NCBI GenBank assembly: GCA_006384855.1
Contig: VCJN01003541.1
Coordinates: 94,553-158,552, forward strand
Reading direction: 5' to 3'
From: Tetraselmis striata
Taxonomy: Eukaryota > Chlorophyta > Chlorodendrophyceae > Chlorodendrales > Chlorodendraceae
DNA: 64,000 bases
Of the stretch, positions 47,201 to 59,100 are shown piece by piece; the stretch's first letter is position 1, and every line of letters begins with the position of its first letter. The notes under the pieces are model-generated. The model ran no database searches and was not told the origin of the DNA. It saw only the letters and a list, made by a program, of their open reading frames with translations. A program made the position numbers and the translations under genes.

Positions 47201-50200
47201 TCCTGATGGCACTGCTCAAGCAGCTCATCCGGAAGCGGCGCGCTCGGGGCCAGCCCCTCAAGGTCCCCCCTTGCCCCCCTTGTCCCGGCCAGCTTGTCCC
47301 CATCCCCTCGACGCCCCTCTTAAACTACCATGCAGAACGGCCTCTTGCGTCATTCCAATGAGGCGGCGCACAATGGAGAACTATTCGACACGGTGCCGCC
47401 ACAGACCCGGCCTCCGAATGGATAGGGGTGTAAGTAGTAGGCTGGACATTTGCGCCGCTAGCTCGCTCTCCGGCAGGCTTGACGTTGCTGGTGCCGCTGC
47501 GCATCGGCGATCGGCACGGCGGGGAGGGAGTTGCAGGGGCACGGATGTATGCACGCAGTGGTAATGTACGCATTCCGGGTACCGATGGCTGTGTTCCCGT
47601 CTGGAGCTGTATGGCCTGCTTGTGGCCTCCCGCCAGAGCGCGGCTGACCGGCCGGGCCATGCGCGTCGCACATGCGCCAGGTGGTGCTGATGTCGGCCAC
47701 GCTGGACGCGGGGCTGTTTGCGGGCTACTTTGGCGGCGCGCCGGTGCTGCACGCCGAGGGGCGCACCTTCCCCGTCACGCGCTACTTCCTGGAGGACTGC
47801 TACCAGATGACCAACTACAAGCTGGAGGCGGACTCACCCGCCGCCCTGCGGTGCGCTGCCCTCCCCGCCATTGGCGTCGCCCCCATCCTGCACACCTCTC
47901 CCCCCCTCGGGGTTGGGGCTGGATGTCCCCCAATCCGCCGCCCCTTCCTTGCCAAAGACAACAGCACATCAACGCAAGACTCCGCGCGATCGCGGCGTCC
48001 CCGCTGAGCACGCAGTGCCCCCTCCCTTCCTCTGACCGCCCGGATCCGCAGGGAGGGAGACCGAAAGTGGGACAAGAAGCGACTGGAGAATTCAGTTGGC
48101 GGCGACAAGGCCAGACTGCTGAGGTGCGGCCACCCGCGCCGCTCCGGCCATGCAAGTTGACCGGCCGCTGTGTGGCTGACAGTGCGCCATGGCACCCGGT
48201 TCACCCCGGTCGAGCATGGCTGCATACACCGCCCGCAGAGTGTTGCATTCCTCCGGATGACCTTCTGCTCAGCTCTGACTTGACGCCTCACATCATGTCG
48301 GTCTGTCGATGCGTCGGCAACTCCTCAAGTGTCATATGCGACCTTACTCTTTGACGACCACACCCGTTCTCATCGCCAACCCGGCGGTCGTGGATGAGCA
48401 CTACTCAGCGTGGCAGGTTGTACCGGTAGTATGTTAGGCAGGCTTTGGATCGGCGAGGCAGTTCGAACGAAGGCGGGCGGCCTTACTGGGCATCTATCCG
48501 TCCGGGACGCGGATCATAGACGAGCAGCATCGGGTCCCACATCCCGTATCACATTAACACCAGGGGCTGGCAGGGGTGCCAACCCTTTCACCCACACAAC
48601 CAACTCAAATCCACCGGCCGCCGCCGCAACGCCTCAAAGGCCCCTCTGCGCACATCAGGTCACACAGCCAGAAGCACGGAGCCAGGCAGCGCCCCGCTGC
48701 GGAAGCGCCCAGCCTCGCGCGGCGTCGTCATGCCTCCCTCCCACCTTCGCCCTCTTGACCATGTAGGGGCACGGCACCGGATCCATTCGAATCGCTTTGC
48801 TGTACATATCCGGCATAGGGTATAGATACTATGTTTACCTCTACGGTTTTAGGTGTTTCTAACCCTAAACTTTAACATATGAAAGAACCAGATCCTTCCA
48901 ACCGTGAGAGCATCGCAATCGCAATTTCCATGAGTGGGGAGCAAGGGGCATTACTCGAACTAGTTCCGATGCCAGCTCCGAGCGTCGCATTGCACTGCGG
49001 GCATCATGCGAGCCCTGGGTGGGGTGCTGGAGCATCCCATGTGCCACCTGGTCAATCATCTGGCGCACGTCTCGCGCCATTGGGCTGCCATTGGGCGCCT
49101 CCCGCGCCCCTCCCTCCGCTGCCGCCATGCCTCTCCTTGAAGCAGCTGGCAGGTGCACTCTGGCCAGCGCGCTGCGGGAGGTAGGGGAGCGTCTGGCGGC
49201 GGCACGCCGTCGCGTGGCTGCGCTGAGCGGCGTGACGGCGCCCCCCCAACGCAGGTCCGGCTGGGGCGACGACGCGGGCGACGCGCCGCTGAACCGCGAC
49301 TACGACCCCGAGCGCTACGCCCACCTGCCGGACTACGTGCGCCGCAACCTGGGCCGCGTGAACGAACAGCGCATTGACTTTGAGCTGCTGGAGGAGCTGA
49401 TCGGCCACATCGACGAGGCGTTTGAGGAGGGCGCCATCCTGGTGTTTTTGCCCGGTGAGCTCGGTGTGCGTTGTTGTGTGTGTGTGGGCAGGGGGGGGGG
49501 GGGGGGGCATGATGTCCGGAGCCCCCATCCCGCGCGTCTCCCCACCGTTCCCTGTTCCTTACGCTTAGCAAAGCCCATCATGCCGTACTTATACTTGTAC
49601 TTGGCTATACATATTGTGTATATTATGTATTATTGTGTATATTATGGTATGTGTGTGTATATATATGCATATATTATGCGTATATTATGTATATATGTAT
49701 TGTGTGCTATTACGTATTTATGTATATATATACATATATATATGCAAAGGGCTTAGCTGCTTAACTGGGATGCCGTGATGCTCTCCAACCATCTCCAGGT
49801 CCATGTAAGGTTTCCCTCTCTCCCTCTTTCTCCCCCCCCCCCCCCCCCCCTCTCTCTCTCTCTCATATATGCATATACACATATATATACATGTATGGTA
49901 GGAGGGCTCTGTCTGTACCCCATGGACACAATACAACCGCGCTCTCAACCCACATAATGCTCCAGAATGGCGCTCACCCGGCGCTCACCCGGCAAGCTCG
50001 AGCGCTGCAGCTCGCCCAGCTGCAATGACCTCTTTGCCGGCGCTGATCTCCCGCCAATCCCCCCCCCCGTCGCAGGCATGGGCGAGATCAGCGGCATGTA
50101 CGAGCGGCTGTCCGCGTCGCACCGCTTTGGCTCGCAGCGGGGCGCCTGGGTGCTGCCGCTGCACTCCACCGTGTCGCCGGAGGACCAGCGCAAGGCGTTC

Positions 50201-53200
50201 CAGCAGCCGCCGCCGGGTGAGCCCCCCTCCCCCCCTCTCCTCCCCCGCCTGGCGTCCACCCAGTCGCCTGATGGGAAGCCACGCCGGTGGCGCGGACATC
50301 GCTCTAGTCGCCGCCACCTCGCCGGAAGGCTCTCTGACTGCAGCTGAATTCGAAAATCGGGACAGGAACCGTATCGAAAATCGCCCAAACTGAACTCAGA
50401 CCTGAGAATCAACCTCTTGCGTCATACTCGCTGACTCAATCGACACAGATACTGTATGTCGTATCACTTATCTGGGGGGGGGGGGGGGGGGGGATTGTGA
50501 GTGAGTAAAGGTCGAATTCTGGGTGAATTCCTAAGTTCAGGCCTGAATTCAGCTGACTTTTGGCATATTTCCAGAATTCAGTTGTGAATTTTGCTGAATT
50601 CTGGTTTAGTTTATGACTTAAGGCCCGAAACTACGCGGAATTCCGTCCGGGTTTCTGAATTTGGTTCCGCCGATCCTGAAACGCCCCAGCATCACACCTC
50701 CGCGCGACCCTGGCAGCACCACGCCCAGCTCCATCCATCCATCCATCCTGCCATGCCAACACTCGAGCGCAGCGGCCGCCTTACACGCCGACCCCCCCCC
50801 TCCCGCCCACCCCCCCCCCCCCAGCCGCCTTGCTTCGCTACCTCTACTCGCCGCCCCCCGCGCCGCCCTCTTGCTCCGCGCACTCCTCGCACTCCCCGCC
50901 CGCGGGCGCGGCCGCCTCCACCAGGCTGACGCGCTTGGCGAGGCCGCCCTCCGCGCGCAGCGTCCCCTCCAGGCTCAGCAGCTCCCAGCGGCCGGGGCCC
51001 AGCGTGTTGTACAGCAGCGTGCTGCGCCACCCCTGCGGCCGCGTGGCGCGCACCCACACCTGCCAGCCCCGCCACCGCCACCGTCAGCACGTGGCGGGGC
51101 AGGGCCAAGGGGGGGGGGGGGGGGGGGGGCAGGAGCAGGGGAGCTATTATTCATGTATTGCACATAATATATATAGACATATGTATGTATTTATATACAT
51201 ATACTGAATATAAATGACAGTGGCTACTATCTGTATGCGAATAATCCTTTGTACGCTATTCTTACTTCTTTCTTTTAACTTGGGGGGGGGGGGGGGGGGG
51301 GGAATAGGGGGAGGTTTGATTGGGGGCTCCAGCAGCAGCAGCAGCGCGCACCTCCGTGCTGGCGGAGGGCCCCGCCACCTGGAAGGTCGCCACAGCCAGC
51401 TGCCCCGAGCGCAGCAACTTGAGGGTGGAGTCGTACCTGCGGCCCCGGGGCGACGGTTGAGCTTACTTGGGGGTTACCTGGGTGGTCGGCAGAAGGGGCA
51501 GCAGGGGGGGGGGGGGGGGGCTTGTGCTCGTGGCGCTCACCAGGGGCCCGTCCTCATGGGCGCCTCGGGCTCGGTCCGGCACACGAACTCGCGCACCTTG
51601 TCGCTCTCGTCGATCCGCTCCATCGCCATCCTGCGCGCCCGAGGGGCGGGGGGGGGGGGAGGGGGGTCCAGCGAGCTCAGGCGTCGGGCTGGCGTCTCTC
51701 GGCATAGTCGCGGGGCTGGGGTACAATATGGTAAAAGGAATTCTCGATGGTTGTGTGACCCCCCAGGACTATGGTGCGGGGACTCGGGGATGTTCCCTGT
51801 GTTTACACATGTGCATATCCTTGAGGCGCCTGTGGGGCAGAGGGAAACGCCTCCGCCGTATGTAGACGGCCGCGCGGGGCGCAGGGAGGATGGTGTGTGC
51901 CGTGGGTGGCAGCGAGGGAGGGGGGTGGAGTGGCGAGGGCGGGAGCCGACCGGCGCAGGATGGCGAAGGTGATGGCGTCGTTGGCGGCGTCCGCCAGGCA
52001 GTAGCCGAAGGCGGCCGACAGCGCGGCGCCGCCCGCTATCCGCGCGCCGCGCGCTGCGCCACCCATATTACAAGTACCAGTACGAGTATTCGGCGGGTTG
52101 CCCCCGCGGAAGAGCCTCTTCGCTGAGCACCGGGCAGTCTGCGTGCTCTTACGACCCGGGCACCGCTGGTGAGATGGCGTGATGCTGACTAGCAGTGTTG
52201 CGGTGTGTGGTGGGGCTGCTGAGCCGTCGATCGCGAGGAGCCCAAGGTGCAGGTACCAGGTACAGGTACCCGTGACGCCGCAGGTCCCGGCGATTGGGCG
52301 CAGCATAGCACGCCACGTATAGCAGCGATGAGTACCCAGATACATGTTGCCCAGGCGGTCGGCACGCCGGTCGACCTTCCATATCTACGATGTGCGCGCG
52401 GCCGAGCCACAAACCCCAGCGGTTGCGCAATCGGCGCTGCTGACCGTAGTAGGATACTCTATATATGACGTATTGTTTCCGTATGTATATCGCCTGTATC
52501 TTGATTATAATTTCCTGGGCCTAGAGCCACTTCGCCTGTTGCGCCGCTCACGACGAGCCACCGCCAGCCACCCTGTAGCTGTCCCTCCTCGCCCCGATGG
52601 ACCTCGGCTGCACGACGGGCGGCCGCAACCTGTCACCGCAACCCTACGGCAACCGCGTGTTTGGGATAGCATTAGCGCAAGCGACAACAGACAACTCTCG
52701 ACTTGCGCGTCGGCGCTGCTCGCCGGTCCCTCGTCGGCAACCCCCACCAGCCCGCGCCTTCCCCCACCGGGCCCATCAGAACGCCAGTAGTAGCGACCCT
52801 ATATACCTGTACCAGTAGCCTCGTTGGGGCAGCTCAGGCACTTGCGGGAGCCGACTCGACAGAATCGGCCGAACCAGTGGTCGATATTCAGACGGTTCAG
52901 CGCCGGACCTACGCCTCGGGTGTCGAGTGATCGAGTGTCGGCGTCACGCCCCACGCGGACTCCCGACGGCCTCTCCCCCACAGCAGAGGGCGGGTCCTAA
53001 CCAGCAGCTGTCCCTGCCTCATCCTTCGAGCTATGAGCGCACGGGACCTAAGTGCGACCGCCCGACGGTAACACTTATGGGTCTGTGAGATAGGCAGCCG
53101 GGTCTTCCAACTTGGAGCTCGTGACGAGCCTCGGCCGTGGACACTGCACCTCGAGCCCTACGTGGTGGTAACTCGGCGCAGCTATCCCACCCAGCTGTCG

Positions 53201-56117
53201 TCGGCAACTTCACGTCGCGCAGAGCAGTGGCTACCGTCGAGCCCTAAGGTCGACCTAAGGTATTCACTCGTTGTCGCCAAAGCTGGCCATCTCTGTCGCC
53301 GTTGCCAGCAGGTGTTCAAACAGCCGCAGCCCGTGAACGGCAAGCTTGAGAGGGCAGAGCCACCTTGGCCACCGCATGTACCCATCAGACAGGGACCCCT
53401 TCCCGCCCAGGGCCGCCAGTCGCTGACCCGTCACAGGAGGGCACAGTCGAGCCAGCCAGCTAGCCACCCTCACAGCAGACACCACCCTTACTCAGGTGTC
53501 ATTGGCAGCCGCAGGAAGGGGGTCATCATCCTCAAAGCGAGAGGTGGGACTGCCAGCAGGATACGCACCCTTCCCCTTGGGGCCCGCTAGATGGCTACTC
53601 CCAAGCAGCGGGGGGATACCGAAGGTGCCAGCACGTCTGGCAGGCAGGCAGCCGCTGCTTCTGATGGCACCTGCAGCGCGACAGCCGCGGTGCAGCCGAT
53701 GCCGGGCTTTGGCAGGCAGCCACCTCCCGGCGCGCCAGGGCCCCCACCCGCAGCGGGCGACGACGGCGACGGCACCGGCGACATGGAGGAGCTGATCGAC
53801 AGCTACGGCTACACCTGGCTGCACGGCTTTCTGTTTGCGTTCCTGGCGCTCGCTGGATTGGCGCCAGCCAAGGAGATGGTGACGCTGAGCCTGCTGGGCC
53901 CTGCGCTGGCCTGTCACTTTGGTCTGCCGTTGGGCGCGGAGGGTGCGCTGCAGGCGGCGGCCTTCGGGGGGGCGCTGCTTGCGGGGCCGTTCTACGGATA
54001 CCTCGCGGACGCCGCGGGGCGCAAGCCCACCATCGCGCTCGCCTGCCTGGCCATCGCGCTGCCCAGCGCCGCCACCGCGCTGGCGCCCAGCTTCCCCGCC
54101 GCCGTCGCGCTGCGCTTCCTTGTCGGCCTGGGGCTGCCGTTCGACCCGGTGATGTTCACGTACTACCTCGAGTTTCTGCCAGACGGGTCGCGCGGCAGCC
54201 AGGTCGTCGCGCTCACGCTGGCCTGGGCTGCTGGCCTCGCGCTGGAGGCAGGCGTCGCCTGGGCCGCGTTCACGCTGACGCCCGACTGGCGCGCCTTTGC
54301 GCTTGCCTCCGCAGCCCCCTCCATACTGGCCGCCCTGCTGGCGCCGCTGCTGCCCGAGTCGCCGTTCTTCCTGGCCGACAGAGGTCGATCGGCCGCCGCC
54401 CACTCCGTCGTGTCGCGACTGGCGGCAGCGGCGGGCGCGGAGCCGCCGCCACCGCCGCCGCCCGACGAGGCGGCCAGTGACAGCAGTCGGCCGAGTGGCC
54501 CCGGCTGCTGCGCCTCCGCCGTTGGGCTGCCGCTGCGGGGCGTCGGCGAGGTATTGGCCGCACTGTGCAGCCGCTGCGGTCGCGCCTGGAAGACGATCGG
54601 CTTGACGATATTTACAGCGGGCCTCGCGGCAGCCACGATCGGGCTGGTGGAGCTCAGCGTGCTGCTGCATGCGGTACCCCCGCTCGGATCCTCGACCACC
54701 GGAGGAGCGCAAGGCGCTGTAGGGTTGGATGCCGCTGTCGTCGCGGGGATGCCCTCGCCGCTGTACGGGTTTGTCGGACGGACCGACGCCGGCAGCGCGG
54801 CGCTCTGCGACCCAGCCGGCGGCCTGTCGCTCGGCCCCCGCGGCTGGGAGCAGCTGCTGCTGGCCAATCTGAGCGCAATGTGGGGCGTGCTCCTGGCGTG
54901 TGGGGTTATCGACTGCCTCGGTCGGCGCGCCAGCCTCGGCGTGATGCTGGCGGTCAGTGCGCTCGCCGCCAGCGCGATGCTAATCCCGGGGCTCAGCCTA
55001 CCTGCCGCCAACGCCTTCCTCGTGCTCGCCCGCACGGCCGCCCACGGCGGCTACCCTATCCTCGCCGTGTACGTGGGCGACCTCTACGCCGGCCACCTCC
55101 GCGGCTTTGGGGAATCGCTCGCCGAGACGTCGACCAGCCTGTCGTACATGCTGGCGCCGCTCGCCGTCGACCTGCTCACCTCGCAGCTCGGACTCGCCGC
55201 CGCCGTTATCGCAGTCGCAGGCGCGCTTTGGCTGGGCCTCGTGGCGCTGCTGCTGACACCTGGCCAGCCCTCGGCAGAGGAGATTGAGGAAGAGGGTGCC
55301 GCCGACAATGCAGCCGCTGGCGACACGACAGCGAATTGACATCCGCTCGCCACATCTCAGTCCTTTAGTTCGGCATACTGAATCATTCGGCTTCGTCCGT
55401 TGCTGCACCTTTCAGTCTCCAATTTGAGCATGGACCCCTTCCTTGTAGTTCAGCGCCCCTACAACTATTACGACAAACTGCCAGGGGGCAGAGGGCCTCG
55501 GGTGGGGGAGGGGGTGGGGGACTCATTTGACGGCTTCCCTTTCAGTGCCACTTTTAACGGCCACAGAGCAACGCGCCACGTCAACATCAGTATCCACCAA
55601 ACGCAATATCAACACGCAGCTTGCAATTGGTGAGGCATGGCTGGCTGAATAACCATACACATGGACCCGCCTGTGCTAAACAGATTTGCAATATTGGAAA
55701 CTGCTACACGGAATTATACTGTATCAACTGCGACTAGTGTGCTCAAAACCGCCACTCGATATATATGATGGACAATCGGAATGAATGAGTAGTATTAAAG
55801 GGATAAAAGGCTTGAGCTTCTTACACAACTGGAATGCGGTAATGCCCTCTAACCACCAACAGGTCCATCTCAGGTTCCTCTCTCTCTCTCTCTCTCTCTC
55901 TCTATTATAAGGGATCCCTATTATAAATAAAGTGCGGGATTGTGAAAGCGCTGGAGGTTGAAGTTGGGTGTTGTGGTGGTGGTTGGGGAGAGGGGGGGAA
56001 GGAGGCTCTCACCTGTTCGCCTGAAGTGATTTCGCTGGCTACTTCACTTTGATCAATCAGGCAGGATGCAAATCTGTCGTCATATTGAACGTTCTCCTCC
56101 TCCTTCATCCTATCACC

Positions 56118-56171
<54 letters not shown>

Positions 56172-59100
56172 CACACACACACACACACATGTAGTTACTT
56201 ACTTTGTAAATATGTATTGTAAGTCTTAATGAACGCTGTAACAGCATTCATCATCAGCTTGCCGCCAAAAGCCAGTGCACGGTGAATGCTCCGCCTTGGT
56301 ACATGCATACGGGTGCCGGCGCACCTATATGAGCCTTTATCATAAGCCTCAAATCGGGCTTGCATGCAACCCATATGGAAATCCGTGAAAGTGTCACTAT
56401 AGTTTCGTCTGCATTCGGTCGCTGGCAGGCAGGGCAGCTTCTTATTCGCATTCTTCGTATACCCATGCCAGCTGATTGTGCAGAGTGTGCAGTCCAGCGC
56501 ATTGCTTGTTTCCGGCATGAAACGCCGCCCCATCCGCTGCCACCGAACCCCCACTCAGGCGTACGCAAGATCGTGCTGGCCACCAACATCGCGGAGACGA
56601 GCCTCACCATCGAGGACGTGGTCTACGTGGTGGACACCGGCAAGCTGAAGGAGCGCCGCTACGACGCCGCGCGCGGAATGTCGCTGCTGGTGGAAGACTT
56701 TGTGTCGCGGGTGAGCACTCCGGCCGATGAATGGCGTCAAACTTTCACCTTTTTCGCTTCACTGACTGCTCTGCAATTCGTTCACACCCGCCTTCACGAT
56801 TGTCCTTCTGGAGCGCTATACGGCGCACTGCGCATTGGGTGTGATGGCATCAGCCCGCTGCCACAGCATGTGTGGATTTCATTAAGCGTTATTATACAGC
56901 AGTCGGCAATACAGCAGAATACAGGGATCACACCCCTAAAATGACACCTCGGACTCCCTCCCCCCTAACAACCGGTATCGTTAGACCGACAGGGGTGCCG
57001 TCAATGTACTGCAGCTAGTGACGTCTCCCGCCAAGGCCTCTGGTGTTGACTGGCATTCAGTTCTTAACCCCCCCCCCCCCCCCCTTACCCCTTTGGTGTG
57101 CCTTTCCCTTTCCTTTAGGCTGCATCCAAGCAGCGCGCGGGCCGCGCCGGCCGCGTGCGCCCGGGCTTCTGCTTCTCCCTCTTCACCAAGCACCGCCACG
57201 ACGAGAAGATGCGCGGCTTTCAGGTGCCGGAGATGCTGCGAGTGCCGCTGGAGGAGATGGTGCTGCAGATCCACCTGCTGCAGCTGGGCAAGGCTGCCGC
57301 GTTCCTGGCCACGGTGCTGGAGCCGCCGCCGCCGCGGTCGGTGGAGGCGGCGGTGAGCGTGCTGCAGGCGGTGGGCGCACTGACGGAGCAGGGCGAGGAG
57401 CTGACTCCGCTGGGTGGGGCACTCGCCTTCCTTGTCTAACCCGCTCTGCTGCCTTGCTACGAATATTACAACCATCACCATCGCACTGGCATGCGTTGAA
57501 TATATATATCTGTATCTACTATGCACATATATATTCTTGAATAAATGAATATTTAGATATGCATGTGTCACAAACACACCCATAATACTTATGATATATG
57601 TTCTAAGTATTGTGTGTGTGGTAAGGGGGGGGGGGTTAAATACTCTAAATATGTACATAGAGAAAGAGAGAGGGGAGGGGGAGAGAAAAACAAAGTGACA
57701 ACGCCGTGCGCAACATGGGCGAAGGACTGCATGTATCACCATTGTAGTATTTACCAAACCTCAGTCACGTGCATGTAGTAGAACCCTTCACCGGTAGAAG
57801 ACACAGAACCACACGGACGCAACTTTGATCGCATATTCTCGATGTACATTTAACAGTTATTACGTATGCAGCACTGCCAGAGCTCTGCGCTCAGCTGCGG
57901 GGTTTGTGGCCCCAAATTGTCCACAAGAGGCTTATATGTGCGCCTTTGGCATGGACATTGGCGACACGGGCTCAGGCTCGAAATCGTCTGTCGTTCGATT
58001 GCTTGATGCTGTCTCGACGGTGCGATTCCTCCGATGCAGGGCACCACATCGCGCAGCTGCCGGTGGACGCGCGTGTCGGCAAGCTGCTGCTCATCGGAAC
58101 CGCGCTGGGCTGCCTGGCGCCGGTGCTCACCATCGCGGCGTGTCTCTCCTACAAGTCGCCGTTCCAGTCGAGCTACGACCAACAGGATGCGATGGAGAAG
58201 GCGCGAGCGGGACTGGCGGCCGCTGGCACGTGCCCCCCCCCCCCCCCTCCTCTCTTCTGGCACACACTACTCTCTCACCCAACCGCCCTCGTAGGCTGCC
58301 AGTCCCTGACATTAAGCCGGCCTGCTCATGGCCGACTGGACCGCTTAAAGGCTGGCGACCAGTCGAGCCTTGTCGTCGGCCAGTGGTCGACGTCACTGTC
58401 TGGCCGACGTCTCGGCCGGTCAGATACTGGTCGATAACGAGTTTAATTGACCTCGGCCATCGTCGAATGTCGAGTCGACATTTTGACCCTCATGTCTTCA
58501 ACATTCTGTCCTCTGGGAAAGCCCCACGTCGATGCCGACAGAGGACTCGTTGTGTCGACTCGATTGCGGCTTTAGCTGCACCTTGCAGCAGCTTCACCTG
58601 CAACTAGCTGCAACTTACTGCACCCGCGGCGCGATCTGCCGCCCGATAACCTGTCCGCGACACCACTGATAATGGGCTGTGTCGCCGGACGCAGGCTCGG
58701 GCACCATCGCGGCCGGCGAGCAGTCCGACCACCTCGTGATGGTCGCAGCGTACGAGGGCTGGGCGGCCGCATTCGCCAAATCGGGGGCGGGCGCGGCGCG
58801 CGAGTATGCGCGCCGGAACTTTCTGAGCTACCAGACGCTTCAGATGCTGGGCGACATGCGTGCGCAGTTTGCGGCCATGATGGCGGAGATTGGATTTCTG
58901 GAGGCGCCTAAGGGAGCCCGCCGCGGCTCGTCCGCGAGTAAAGGCAACTGCTGGGTAACTTCCATCCCTCCCCATCCTTGCGTAATGCCGTGTCGGTGTG
59001 ACAGTGGTGCGACACAGTGAACAACAGGCGCCGGATGGTTCTCATGTTTTGCAATTCGTCGTCGGTCGCGAAGCGCTACCTGATCATTGCACTCCAGCGT

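Larger units (their letters stand above)
50217..56558 (+). other. Helicase intron 21 (6.3 kb), host of two nested genes
   Basis: The donor after CCGCCGCCG-G (50216) and the acceptor CCACTCAG before GCGTACGCAAG (56559) agree in phase 1 and join FQQPPP to [16 protein letters not shown]. The intron contains an AATTC-rich block with a poly-G tract (50400-50670), an antisense four-exon gene, a sense intronless transporter gene and (CT)n/(CA)n microsatellites (55880-55902, 56120-56188). Confidence 0.8.

Noticed and set aside
51160-51240. AT-rich stretch as a promoter for the nested antisense gene
   Set aside because: It lies inside an intron of that gene, downstream of its start.
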